Assembly: GCA_026874595.1 (NCBI GenBank)
Contig: CM049317.1
Location: 24,952,401-25,016,400 of the forward strand
Source: Sipunculus nudus
Lineage: Eukaryota; Annelida; Sipuncula; Golfingiida; Sipunculidae
Length of the DNA stretch: 64,000 nucleotides
Reading direction: 5' to 3'
Shown: piece after piece, positions 26,101 to 38,420 of the stretch
Numbering within the stretch: the first letter of the stretch is position 1
Layout of the letters: every line of letters begins with the position of its first letter
Notes under the pieces: generated by a model
Database searches by the model: none
What the model was told of the DNA's origin: nothing
What the model saw: only the letters and a program-made list of their open reading frames with translations
Made by a program: the position numbers and the translations under genes

Positions 26101-27745
26101 ACAGATGAAGTCGAATATATTTGCAAAGCTAAGATTTCTTATGTAGGGAATGCGGGATGCGAAAAGCGTATAAAATAGGTACACGTATTGAGAAATAGAG
26201 AAGGCGAGATTCCTCGTGCGCGGATCCGGCAAGCGGAATTCGCATCCGGCAAAACAATCGCTTCATGTAGCGATTTTTTAAGTTTCCGGATGGTATCCAG
26301 GGGCAAAACATAGAACAAATGCATGCCGCCGTACGCGTGCATGTTCATAATAAATCTCTTAACACGCATTCCGCATTTCGTACATAAGGAATGTTACACG
26401 TTACTACTGAAGAAACTGACTTAATGAGCCCCCGAGGCCAAGTCGAAGCTGTGAGAAGCTGAACGAAACAGTGTTTTGTATTACTTTTGAACATTACGTT
26501 TTGTCACGTGTAACTAAACTTTCATCCGGGTTCCACACGCAACTAACTCAACTGAAGAAAGACTCTATAAATGATAATATTTATAATTGATAAATCAGTA
26601 TATACAATATATACAAGAATACAACATGTTTTGGTTCACATAAAGGTCTGTCCAAGTCACCTATATTAATATTAACAGAATACATATAGCTCAAAGTAAA
26701 GTGAAGTAGGTGTCTCCAAAATCAATAAATCACATAATGCGAGTGCGAGGACTAGTGCCGGTACGCCCCTGGGCCCGATTAGGAGCCGTCCATGTTAAAA
26801 AGTCTACCCTCAACCGAAAAAAAGTTCAAATGTCCAAAACCAGGACGGGCAACCGGTACGACAGTTCATATAAAATTGCAGCCCATACGGGATCGGGAAT
26901 GTGATACTTTTATAACTGTACGCGAGATGACGTCGTACAGTTCACAAAAGAAACAGGTTCCAGTTAATGTAAAGGGTCCACTGCTTGTCTGTCGTCTTCG
27001 GTGGTGTTATGCTTCAACGCTCTCCGTTAGATTGTCCCCCTGTGTTCTCTGGTGTCCTCACGACCGGGAACCTGTAGGGCCCCCGCCGTCATCAAAGTCA
27101 CTACGGAACCACGTAACACCTCCCTAAAGTAGAAAATTTTATGACATCAATATGAGTAAAATTTTGTAACCTTTCAACACGTGAGCCTCTAAATGACTCA
27201 GTTAATTACATAAGGAATAATTCAACAGATCAATGGAATAATAATTAAATATGATCAATCATGTTTATTCAGTAAAAGTTACACCTCGCCAAACCACCCT
27301 GATGTCTAAAGGGCTTAATAAAAACATAACCATGTAACCAATGTAACCATCCTTTAAAAATAATAACTCTAAACTAATAAGAACGCCAAGACTCTTCAAA
27401 ACGAAACAAACCATCTATATATTGGAATATTAAACAATATTCCCGATATAACTCATGTGTAAATTTAACCAATGAATTAATTTATGCTGAAACCATCCAT
27501 TCCAAAGGAAACCCATTTTTTCAGACAGCAATAATAGCACAATCTACATTTTCAATTTCATAGATCTCCCTACCGATTTGGCTACTTTACAAAAGTCAGT
27601 AATGCATGTCAAACGGAATAAGTTTAAAAGAAAATTGAATTCGACTAAAAGTTTAGTCCCCACATTTAATTTAAATTTCATAATGATAGTTGAGTGTAAA
27701 TGAACAATATCATTTTCTATGACACATGTTACTCTTTTGTCCCAG

Positions 27746-27847
27746 AAACCAGCTCCAACGGTTCCGCAAGGTCTAGTCTTGTTGTTGAACATCCGAAATT
27801 CGAACAACACAACTTAGTGCAACCTAAATCTGAAGTTGAAAGGTCTG
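27746..27847 (+). CDS. Candidate exon A, unit 6
   Basis: Same protein sequence as units 4 and 5. The only further change is a synonymous CAG to CAA (Gln20). The frame is preserved although this is the most diverged copy of the array. Confidence 0.5.
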
Positions 27848-28170
27848 GTAAGGATCTTTTCCTCCTTTGCTCAGTCAGCACAAATATATGTCCTTAATAC
27901 ACTTACCAAAGGAAATAAAATTTTGGTCTTAGTTTGTTAATCACACGATAATTGAAAATCTTAATTTTGAAATAAATCGATATAATATGTCCAGCTGCAT
28001 CTTAGTCAAAGCAAAACATGTTCTGGTCTTACTTTCGGTAGCTTAACATATAAGCAAAATATGTTCCATAAATGTCTGTGTCATCAAAAGAAATAAGGTG
28101 AAAACGAAAAGTAAATTTGGCCAAAGTTTATTCCTAAATTTATTTTAAATTTCCATCATGACCGGTTCAG

Positions 28171-28251
28171 CAGGGTCAAGTCCGGTTTTGGACAACGCCG
28201 AATCTGGACATCACCACTTGGTACCTCCAGACTCTGAATTGGAAAGGTCTG
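28171..28251 (+). CDS. Damaged exon B, unit 6
   Basis: Carries the same deletion as units 4 and 5, with remnant 28153-28251. It adds substitutions in the conserved tail: CCTCCTGAC to CCTCCAGAC and GAAGTG to GAATTG, which makes SELERS from SEVERS. The GTAAGC donor is retained. Confidence 0.3.
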
Positions 28252-29081
28252 GTAAGCATCTTTTTCCTACTTTATTCACAATTATACGTATCCTTCTCTT
28301 AAAATGTTTACAGAAGGATATTCGATTTTAATTTTAATTTGGTAATCACAAGATAACTAGACACCTAAGTTTGAATTTAATCCATATAATTAGTAATATG
28401 TTCTGGTGCATCTTATACCAAACATAAATATAGTCTAGACCTATGTTTAGTACCCTAACATTTTATCGAAATTACATATTTATCGCCTTAATGTTTGATT
28501 GGCTTCAGTTAAACAGTCATAAATTGTCATGAAACACCGTAGAATGTTAAATTAACCGACAATAAATTTTGAAAAAAAATGGGTATATGGATTAGGGTTT
28601 ATTTAACGCTTGTTACGTTTGAACCAATAGCCTGGGTCTGGTGCTAATAAATCTAAAGGAAGGCAGACACTTTCAGACCTCTGACTTTAAACATACAAAC
28701 CAAAACTCCAGATACATTTACGTGAAATATAGTTAAAGTGTTACAAAAGATTATATGGAAATATGCACTTAACTGAATAGTGCTGACGTTCCAGGGTGGG
28801 TGCCAGTGAAATAAATTTACATTAGACATACAATCATACAATACAAGATGAGAGGGTCTACAACCTAAGCTAAACTAATTATTATATAAATATACCAAAA
28901 CTCTTGAGGCTGACTCTTACAACGAATTCAAATCAGGACCAAACAAGGAGTTCAGCACTTGATTACGGCTCTATTTAGCCGTCAAAAGATAAGAATACTT
29001 GGGTGGACGTATCCGCCGGTCAGGGAAACTGAAGAATACTGAGGAACAAGGTTTTACTAGAACGGGATGTTTTCTCCTCTC

Positions 29082-30254
29082 TGACCAAGGAAGAATAAAG
29101 TGGAGAGACCTAGTAAACAGGCGTAGTCCATCTAAGAACAACTACAGACCTTTGTATACACCTTGCCAAATATTATATACAGAGATGACAGAGACTTGGC
29201 GAAGAACTGCTTAACGATGAACATGTGTTTTTTTTTTTTTTAAACAAACATAACATAGTTTGGCATAGTGGCACTTAAGAAAACATGAGTTGGCCTTGTA
29301 TCACTTAAGATTATAAATGTCGGCGTTCTCGGCCTAGTATTATATGTTTTGGGCTTAAGGCCAAATGTAAACAGAAGTGAGGTTAAACAGCAGGTAGCTA
29401 TGAATATCGTGGCGCAAGTGATATTGGACGTATATCAGTTACGGTGCAAACATAGTGAAACTATAAAAATGAGCCAACCTTACCTTATATGATACATGTT
29501 GACGGGCTGCCTAACTAAAGCTCCGGCGGCATGCCTAACAGTTTTCCCTCTGAGTGTGGACTCGTATCGGACCCCTATTTATAATTTCAATAAAGCGGGT
29601 AAACGTCAGCTGTTCTTATTCAATGAAAGCTCAAACACATGAGTATTTGCCGAACGAGCCTATTCAAGATGGTGCACCTTGACCCAAGGTTACTTGTCCT
29701 TCTTGCACTCATTCAAGTGCACATGTTTACTCGTGTGTTTCATAAATAGAGTACATAAAGGGGAGTCGTCACGCTCGCCTCTAAAATAGAAAATACCAGG
29801 ATTAATATAAACCGTTATTTTCAAAAACCGATATTCGTATTTAGTTTGGTTTATCAAAGGTACAATTTGTCAAGTTATTAATATCAAGCATTGCAATTCT
29901 TAATTTTCTAAATGTTAACACATTACAAATTACAATAGTAAGGATGTCAATATCATGCATCTCAATTAATTTCGGACAAGTTGTCGGCTCGCATGTTCTC
30001 TCTGCCTTTAATTTGATTGATAATTAAGTGATAATACTGAAAAAGAAAACTTCAGCGGAAAAGTCGATGATTTTTATTTTTCTTCTTATAGATGAAAGTC
30101 AATGGATTATGATCAGTATATACTACAACAGACATTGGAGAGTGACTGAGATACACATTAAAAAAGCTGATAATGAAGTAGCAATATTATTGCTGGAGTC
30201 CCCTTTTCTACCGTAAAATAATTTCTCTAAAGTTTTAGACATTTTTTTAGGAAA
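29082..30254. other. Unique DNA after the array, no gene recognised
   Basis: Begins with TGACCAAGG directly at the array break. It holds a 14-15 base T run near 29229 and an AT-rich stretch at 29800-30010. A short open frame at 30028-30216 resembles nothing I know. It lies on the 3' side of the minus-strand gypsy relic and could be that element's eroded 3' end, but I see no integrase motif or LTR. Confidence 0.5.
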
Positions 30255-30945
30255 TATATCCAACCGGATGTTCTATCCCTTGGTTATCCTCTTGGGCCAA
30301 TACACATCTAGCGGCATAGTCACTAGCATCAATGAATAGACTAAATTGCTTGTCTGGGGCAGGCGATATTAGAAGAGTAGACCTTTGTTATACAGCATTG
30401 AGTCTGTCAAAGGCTAGTTAGGCAGACAGAATTTCAGTGTATTATTACATTTTTTTAATTTAACAAACTTGTAAATGAAAGGATGAACTCAGAAAAGATC
30501 TTAAGGAACCAGCGGTTGTAACCTGCCATTCCAAGATATTGCATTTATGATCTCCTGTCTTTTGGAAAAGAGTGATTCACAAGGGCCTGAACCTTTGCAT
30601 TTACTGGTTTTACATTTCCCTGCCCTACACTGTAATCCAAATATTGAACAGTAGCTTGTCCAAATTCACTTTTCTTAAAATTGATGGTAAGACCAACCCT
30701 CCGTGATGTTTAAAACAAGTTTATGATGCCTTGTAAATGTTCCTCCTATTTTCATGATATAAGATAACATCATCTATGAAGCTGGTGAAATTTGGTTAAT
30801 CTCTCAAAATATTTCCTATAAGCCTGGAAAAGGTCTTCGGGCGTTTTTAAACCCGAATGGCATATCTTCATTTAGTTAGAGCCCATTAGGAGTGACAAAA
30901 GCAGATATTTCTTTTGACCTGTCCATTAACGGCACTTAATATTGT
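30255..30945 (-). pseudogene. Decayed Ty3/gypsy pol fragment (RT palm to RNase H start)
   Basis: Reading the minus strand in shifting frames gives gypsy landmarks in the correct order: AFVTPNG near 30900, MPFGFKNA near 30860, the catalytic box FIDDVILY near 30755-30780, LTINFKKSEFG, VGQGNVKPV, LGMAGYNRW, and the RNase H opening FSLFIDAS near 30325-30350, ending with HPVGY near 30260. The order, spacing and box residues fit Ty3/gypsy reverse transcriptase. Stop codons (for example after NGL and before TCFKHH) and several frameshifts show it is dead. No LTR was recognised. It is a different element from the one at 61-63 kb: opposite strand, with an intact catalytic Asp pair and clearly different sequence. 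Confidence 0.8.
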
Positions 30946-31959
30946 TGGTTATCGTACATGTACTTACTGTACTGCTTGGCTTTGATGATGGATTTCATTT
31001 CATTCAATCTTTGTTGATTCCTCTTTGGTTAGGCTGTCTGATGTTTCATTACAAAATACTTTATAATGTGATGTTATCCATCGCACAATGGCTCTAAAGT
31101 GCGTACTCAATGATGCAAGGGCGAATGTAAGACCATTATTTCTTGTCCCTGCTAGTCTGGAGGCTCTTAGACTACAGGATAGACAGAACATCTCTCGGGA
31201 TTAATTTATTTTTAACAATATTCTGCATCAGAAGAATATGTTTGTTGTGAGCAGGGCTCTCTTTCTCAGGTATAAAATAAAAAAAATATCAATATGGCTT
31301 GGTATATAACTACAAGTTACAATATAAATGTAAATGACAGACTAAGAATATAAAATTTACACAAAATGATATATTGATATTTAGGATAATTAGGTTATCA
31401 TGTAGATTTGGGTGACTTAAGAGCAAACGACTATGCTCGATCAAATGACTTTTTTTATGATACAAGAGGCTAAGATACCGCTGCAAGAATGATGAACTAT
31501 GAATGCGATATCAGTAAAAAAAGGTAGAAATATCGCTGCTCGATTGTCATCGATTGATTAACCTAAAACAACTTGGTGACTTGGTTCCTCGTGATATTCC
31601 TCGACGCCCGAATCTAGATACGCTGAATAGGGGCACCGAAAGTGCTTGGACACCTGTCTCGTACCTTTCAGCCATGGTCTAAAATTGGCGTGTTGAACGC
31701 ATAATACATTGTGAACAGAAACTTCTGAGGGGGAAATGTGCTACGTCTATGTAACAGACCTACTTTACAACATAACTTTAAAATTGCAGACTTACAGGTG
31801 TCCATGTGAGATTTAAATCAATTATTAAGCCAAAGATACACTATTCACCAAAACTCGGGACATCACTATGTGGTGTACAGGTCTTTTACAGATGAGGTAT
31901 TCATGGCTCCAGTAATGCATATATGCGGGGAACTGTCGGTTTTCCAGACTTATCCCTGG
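30946..31959. other. AT-rich unique DNA, no gene recognised
   Basis: A minus-strand open frame at 31000-31191 shows no recognisable domain. It might be upstream sequence of the gypsy relic. The remainder is AT-rich without repeats I can see. Confidence 0.4.
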
Positions 31960-33090
31960 GATTCTTTGCTACCATTGCGCATAGCCCGGCACAACGCGCA
32001 CTCAGCTTCCACTCACTTTGCTACCATTCTGCTCTCAGCGGCTATTCAGCGCAAAGTGCGCGGTAGCAAATGGCAGTCGCACGGTAGCATTTGCTACTCT
32101 TGTGCATAGCTTGCCACATCGCGCACTGAACAGCCACCGGACTTGCTACCATCAGGCACAGACCGGCTCGTAGCGCAAAGTGCGCGGTAGCAAATCAGAC
32201 CTGCGCGGTAGCAAGTGGCTGTCATTGCTACCAATGGGAACTATGAATTTGCGATCGCAAAATCTGCGACTGTTTACGTAGTGCAAGTCTTTGCTGCCAG
32301 AGGTCGTTCGGACAGGAACACTCAAAGCAATATGCACGGTAGCAATTAACAGTCGCAAAGTAGCAAACAGATATGCCCGGTATCAAATGCCTTTTGTCAT
32401 ATTAAGCTGCGATCGCAATGCGCAATGTGCGCGATAGCAAAAAGACCTGCGCGGTCGCAAGTTACTGTCCCTTGCTATCCAGGGGGACTATGAATTTGCG
32501 ATCGCAAAATCTGCTACTTTTGACGTAGTGCAAGTCTTTGCTGGCAGATGTTGCTCGGACAGGAACACTCAAAGCAATATGCGCGGTAGCAATTAATAGT
32601 CGCAAAGTAGCAAACAGATATGCGCGGTAGCAAATGCCTTTGGTCATATTAAGCTGCGAGCGCAATGCGCAATGTGCGCGATAGCAAAATGTTGTGCAAG
32701 TCTTTGCTGCCAGAGGTCGCTCGGACAGGAACACTCAAAGCAATATGCGCGGTAGCAATTAACAGTCGCAAAGTAGCAAACAGATATGCGCGGTAGCAAA
32801 TGCCTTTGGTCATATTAAGCTGCGATCGCAATGCGCAATGTGCGCGGTAGCAAAAAGACCTGCGCGGTCGCAAGTTACTGTCCACTGCGACCGCAATGGA
32901 GACTAAGAATTTGCGATCGCAAAATCTGCTACTGTTGACGTAGTGCAAGTCTTTGCTGCCAGAGGTCGCTCGGACAGGAACACTCAAAGCAATATGCGCG
33001 GTAGCAATTAACAGTCGCAAAGTAGCAAACAGATATGCGCGGTAGCAAATGCCTTTGGTTATATTAAGCTGCGATCGCAGTGCGCATTTC
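31960..33090. repeat. GC-rich repeat built on GCGCGGTAGCAAAT, ~248-bp higher period
   Basis: The motif GCGCGGTAGCAAAT or near variants recurs many times. The landmark GGACAGGAACACTCAAAGC occurs at ~32310, 32557, 32723 and 32972, giving steps of 247, 166 and 249. This means four copies of a ~248-bp unit, one with an ~81-bp internal deletion. Each full copy has the 12-bp palindrome TTGCGATCGCAA (for example near 32250, 32498 and 32911). The long minus-strand open frames here (for example 32649-33092) are repeat by-products: the same peptide phrases recur in register with the repeat. GGTAGCAAAT is also the core of the 47.8-59.5 kb satellite. Confidence 0.85.
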
Positions 33091-33289
33091 ACCGAAAACT
33101 CTACTAACCGTTCATATGTATATGGCGTAATTTATTCTTCATTAAACAAGATGCCCGCTCAAACATTGTATAGAAGCATGTGTGTAGGAAATTTATTTAA
33201 GTTGAAAGGATTGTATAATAATATACTGAGTACACACCATATATTAAGCTATGTAATGTCAACGAGTCGTAATATTATGACTGTTTATA

Positions 33290-36200
33290 ATGCCCCGTAT
33301 CCCGGATAAAGCACATATTAGTGACACAGACTTACTGGGGTGTTTCATGCCAGAAGGGTTAGGGACTTGTACCCCCGATACAGCATATATTAACAGTGAC
33401 AAACACTTAGTGGAGTAATTCATGCCCAAAGGTTTAGGGTAACCCGTATCCCGGATATAGCACATTTTAATAATGACTAACAATTACTGGAGTACTTCAT
33501 GCCCGAAGGGTTAGGTTAACCCGTATCCTGGACATAGCATATATTAATAGTGACAAACACTTACTGGAGTATTTCATGCCCGAAGGGTTCAGGTAACCCG
33601 TACCCATGATATAGCATATATTAATAATGACAAACATTTCCTGGATATAGCATATATTGATAGTGACAAACACTTACGGGAGTATTTCATGCCCGAAAGG
33701 TTAGGCTAACCCCTATCCTGGATATAGTATATATTAACAGTGACACACACTTACAGGAGTTTTTCATGCCCGAAGGGTTAGGGTAACCCGTATCCCGGAT
33801 ATAGCATATATGAATAGTCACAAACACTTACTGGAGTATTTCATGCCCGAAGGGTTAGGGTAACCCGTATCCCAGATATAGCATATATTGATAGTGACAA
33901 ACACTAACGGGAGTATTTCATGCCCGAAAGGTTAGTCTAACCCCTATCCTGGATATAGTATATATCAATAGGGACAACAATTTACTGTATTATTTCATGC
34001 CCGAGGGTTAGGGTAGCCCGTATCCCAGATATAGCATATATGAATAGTCATAAACACTTACTGGAGTATTTCATGCCCGAAGGGTTAGGGTAACCCGTAT
34101 CCCGGATATAGCATATATGAATAGTCACAAACACTTACTGGAGTATTTCATGCTCGAAGCGTTAGGGTATAGCACATATTAATAATGGCAAACAATTACT
34201 GGGGTACTTCATGCCCGAAGGGTTAGGGTTACCCGTATCCCGGATATAGCACATATTAATAATGACAAACATCTACTGGGGTATCTAATGTCCGGAGCGT
34301 TAGGGTACCCCGTATCCCCGATATAGCATATATCAATAGGGACAAAAAATTACTTGACTATCTCTTGCCCGAAGGGTTAGGGTAACCCGTATCCCGGATA
34401 TAGCATATATCAATAGTGACAAACACTTACTGGAGTATTTCATGCCCGAAGGGTTAGGGTAACCCGTATCCCGGATATATCATATTTTGATAGTGACAAA
34501 CACTTACATGAGTATTTCATGCCCGAAGGGTTCAGGTAACCCGTACCCATGATATAGCATATATTAATAATGACAAACATTTCCCGGATATAGCATATAT
34601 TGATAGTGACAAACACTTACGGGAGTATTTCATGCCCGAAAGGTAAGGCTAACCCCTATCCTGGATATAGTATATATTAACAGTGACACACACTTACAGG
34701 AGTTTTTCATGCCCCAAGGGTTAGGGTAACCCGCATCCCGGATACAGCTTATATCAATAGGGACAACAATTTACTGGATTATTTCATGCCCGAGGGTTAG
34801 GGTAACCCGTATCCCGGATATTTCATATATGAATAGTCACAAACACTTACTGGAGTTTCATGCCCGAAGGGTTAGGGTAACCCGTATCCCGGATATAGCA
34901 TATATGAATAGTCACAAACACTTACTGGAGTATTTCATGCTCGAAGGGTTAGGGTATAGCACATATTAATAATGGCAAACAATTACTGGGGTACTTCATG
35001 CCCGAAGGGTTAGGGTTACCCGTATCCCGGATATAGCACATATTAATAATGACAAACATCTACTGGGGTATCTATAGGGACAAAAAATTACTTGATTATC
35101 TCATGCCCGAAGGGTTAGGGTAACCCGTATCTCGGATATAGCATATATCAATAGTGACAAACACTTACTGGAGTATTTCATGCCCGAAGGGTTAGGGTAA
35201 CCCGTATCCCGGATATATCATATATTGATAGTGACAAACACTTACAGGAGTATTTCATGCCCGAAGGGTAAGGGTAACCCGTATCCCAGATATAGCATAT
35301 ATTGATAGTGACAAACACTTACGGGAGTATTTCATGCCCGAAAGGTTAGTCTAACCCCTATCCTGGATATAGTATATATCAATAGGGACAACAATTTACT
35401 GTATTATTTCATGCCCGAGGGTTAGGGTAGCCCGTATCCCAGATATAGCATATATGAATAGTCACAAACACTTACTGGAGTATTTCATGCCCGAAGGGTT
35501 AGGGTAACCTGTATCCCGGATATAGCATATATGAATAGTCACAAACACTTACTGGAGTATTTCATGCTCGAAGCGTTAGGGTATAGCACATATTAATAAT
35601 GGCAAACAATTACTGGGGTACTTCATGCCCGAAGGGTTAGGGTTACCCGTATCCCGGATATAGCACATATTAATAATGACAAACATCTACTGGGGTATCT
35701 AATGTCCGGAGCGTTAGGGTACCCCGTATCCCCGATATAGCATATATCAATAGGGACAAAAAATTACTTGACTATCTCTTGCCCGAAGGGTTAGGGTAAC
35801 CCGTATCCCGGATATAGCATATATCAATAGTGACAAACACTTACTGGAGTATTTCATGCCCGAAGGGTTAGGGTAACCCGTATCCCGGATATATCATATT
35901 TTGATAGTGACAAACACTTACATGAGTATTTCATGCCCGAAGGGTTCAGGTAACCCGTACCCATGATATAGCATATATTAATAATGACAAACATTTCCCG
36001 GATATAGCATATATTGATAGTGACAAACACTTACGGGAGTATTTCATGCCCGAAAGGTTAGGCTAACCCCTATCCTGGATATAGTATATATTAACAGTGA
36101 CACACACTTACAGGAGTTTTTCATGCCCCAAGGGTTAGGGTAACCCGCATCCCGGATACAGCTTATATCAATAGGGACAACAATTTACTGGATTATTTCA

Positions 36201-36797
36201 TGCCCGAGGGTTAGGGTAACCCGTATCCCGGATATTGCATATATGAATAGTCACAAACACTTACTGGAGTATTTCATGCCCGAAGGGTTAGGGTAACCCG
36301 TATCCCGGATATAGCATATATGAATAGTCACAAACACTTACTGGAGTATTTCATGCTCGAAGGGTTAGGGTATAGCACATATTAATAATGGCAAACAATT
36401 ACTGGGGTACTTCATGCCCGAAGGGTTAGGGTTACCCGTATCCCGGATATAGCACATATTAATAATGACAAACATCTACTGGGGTATCTATAGGGACAAA
36501 AAATTACTTGATTATCTCATGCCCGAAGGGTTAGGGTAACCCGTATCTCGGATATAGCATATATCAATAGTGACAAACACTTACTGGAGTATTTCATGCC
36601 CGAAGGGTTAGGGTAACCCGTATCCCGGATATATCATATATTGATAGTGACAAACACTTACAGGAGTATTTCATGCCCGAAGGGTAAGGGTAACCCGTAT
36701 CCCGGATATAGCATATATCAATAGTGAAAAACATTTACATGAGTATTTCATGGTCGAAGGGTAGGGCCACCCGTATCCTGAATATAGCATATATTAA
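33290..36797. repeat. 77-bp satellite, left block
   Basis: Typical unit: CCCGAAGGGTTAGGGTAACC, CGTATCCCGGATATAGCATA, TATTAATAGTGACAAACACT, TACTGGAGTATTTCATG, total 77 bp. Each unit contains the hairpin GGGTTA-GGG-TAACCC. Unit variants recur in blocks. Rare markers such as CATGCTCGAAGCG (34151 and 35565) and TTCCCGGATA after a short unit (34581 and 35995) repeat at exactly 1414 bp, so a ~1.41-kb higher-order repeat covers about 33.9-36.76 kb. The block ends inside a unit at ...CATATATTAA. Confidence 0.96.
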
Positions 36798-37339
36798 CCC
36801 TTTACTGTTCAGATTAGGCTGGGGGCTTGTGACACTCCTACTGTTGAGATTAATTTTGCATTTTTTTCCCACATTTTGACATGATTCCATATAAGACACA
36901 TTAACTCAGTCCCTTTCAAGGTATCTTTGTGACATTTTCAGCATTTACTGTAAGGTATATTTCCTTTATGTCAATTATATTTTTTTTCTGCATACCTTCC
37001 CATATGTATGTAAGTTAGGTTAATTCAGGTAACAATAGGTAAATCTGTAATACCTGCATTTCTGCTCACTGGTATTTCACCAAAGTGACCCCTTTATCTT
37101 GTTCAGGTAACCCATTTACCATTTTCAAAAAAGGGAAATATAAGGATTTTTTTACTCAAAGGTAATTATTATTTAAAGGTAAGTAAAATTGTAAATGATT
37201 TGTTTTATTTATGGAAAGGGAATCACCAAAAAAAACAGAATATGCAAATAAAATTGGATTTTACAGTGAAAATCAAATATTTTTCACCTGAAAAGCTTGC
37301 TGACCCAAGAAGCATATTCTAGGACTCTGTTAAGATATA

Positions 37340-38420
37340 ACACATATGTTTACCTGCACAGGAAAGTAAAGGTAAGTATAGGTAAATTATTTTTTTTCTG
37401 AATGTGTACGCAAACATCTTGTTCATCATTACAGTAACTATAAATTAATACCATTTCCACTGTATAATTCACTTTTGATATAAGAACAGGTGCTATTAAG
37501 TACAGTAATTAAGTTACCTATGTGAATACCTTTGTTCTTCAACTGATCTAATTACCTATGGCAGAGACAAAATCATGCTGATTAGTGCCAAAGACGAATA
37601 TGGATGAACAAGTGTCAACTATGTCAAAACATATTATATTTTGATTTTAGAGACGTAGAATATAAATTGATAATTTTGGTTATGGTAACACATAAAAATA
37701 TACTCACCTGTACAGGTGGGTTCAGGTAAACACAGGTAAATTATCATGTATTATTATACAAGTAATAAGGGATACCGACAGAATCAATCTTAATTTTGTG
37801 TGGCATGTGTACATTATATGAATTACTGGGCCTAACTGCACAATTTATTGGGTTACCTGTAATAATACCTTTCATCTTAAAAGGATTTAATTACTTGTGC
37901 CAGTACCGACAATAAAGACTACTTCTCAGTTGAAGACTGGGAAGGAAATTTTTTAAAAGTAGCCAAAACAATATGCACAAACTATCTTTCAATCAATTGC
38001 ACAGCCACGCAAGTTGCGTATTTCAATTTTGACAACTACTACCTGTAACATATGCTCACCTGCACAGGTGAGTTCAGGTAAATTAAGGTAACATCTCATT
38101 TTTTAAATTAAATTTTAAAATTATACATGTTATAAGGGACATAACCAAAATAATCTTTATTTTTGCGCAAAATGTATGAATTATCGCTGCAAACTGCACT
38201 GATTATGTGCTTACCTTTACATCCTAAATTAATATATTTTCACTTGTGCAGGTAGACAAAAAATGGCAAATCTAATTTGTTTTCATGAAAATCTAGAAAA
38301 GTTTTTACTCTGGCTGTGAACGTTTCATACAAAAAAAGATTAAATGCTGTTCAGCTTGGTCAATCACCTGCACAGGTAAAAAATCCAGGTGTGACATGTA
38401 TCAGGTGTGCACTCGGTATG
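37340..38420. repeat. Degenerate ~350-bp tandem repeat with CACCTG-ACAGGTG palindromes
   Basis: ACCTGCACAGG or ACCTGTACAGG occurs at ~37352, 37706, 38058 and 38366, giving steps of 354, 352 and 308. Neighbouring sequence also aligns: TAACACAT(A) before, and AGGTAAA, ATAAGGGA, AATCTT and ACTGCAC after. The copy at 37705-37718 is the perfect palindrome CACCTGTACAGGTG. The one at 38057 is CACCTGCACAGGTG and is further flanked as CTCACC...GGTGAG. Many extra AGGTAA and TTACCT words fill the region. Confidence 0.75.

Larger units (their letters stand above)
1..29081. repeat. Tandem array of a ~5.17 kb unit, six copies
   Basis: The same sequence recurs head to tail with starts at 1, 5168, 10334, 15500, 20587 and 25679, so the periods are 5167, 5166, 5166, 5087 and 5092. 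Copies 1-3 are nearly identical and differ mainly in homopolymer length and a few substitutions. Copies 4-6 share a second set of variants. The array continues past the left edge and is cut at 29081 in copy 6. I see no rRNA, 5S, histone or snRNA gene in the unit. Its recognisable content is two duplicated exon-like segments, a short inverted-repeat element, and a tRNA-like/LINE-bearing segment. Confidence 0.97.
25679..29081. repeat. Array unit 6, truncated (3403 bp, subfamily B)
   Basis: The most diverged copy, with many private substitutions and small indels, for example near 26870, 28475 and 28800. Homology to the unit stops after TTTCTCCTCTC at 29081, and unrelated sequence begins with TGACCAAGG. 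This is exactly the base where the segment shared with 61 kb would start (AGTCAATAATTGG). Higher divergence in an edge copy is what unequal exchange usually leaves at array ends. Confidence 0.93.

Noticed and set aside
32240-32930. GCGATCGC octamers, as in the cyanobacterial HIP1 element
   Set aside because: They lie inside a tandem repeat of an animal-type locus and are part of the TTGCGATCGCAA palindrome. Nothing else suggests cyanobacterial DNA.
32152-33092. Long minus-strand frames rich in CYRA and SVPVRAT phrases
   Set aside because: The phrases recur in register with the ~248-bp repeat, so the frames are a by-product of repeat sequence.
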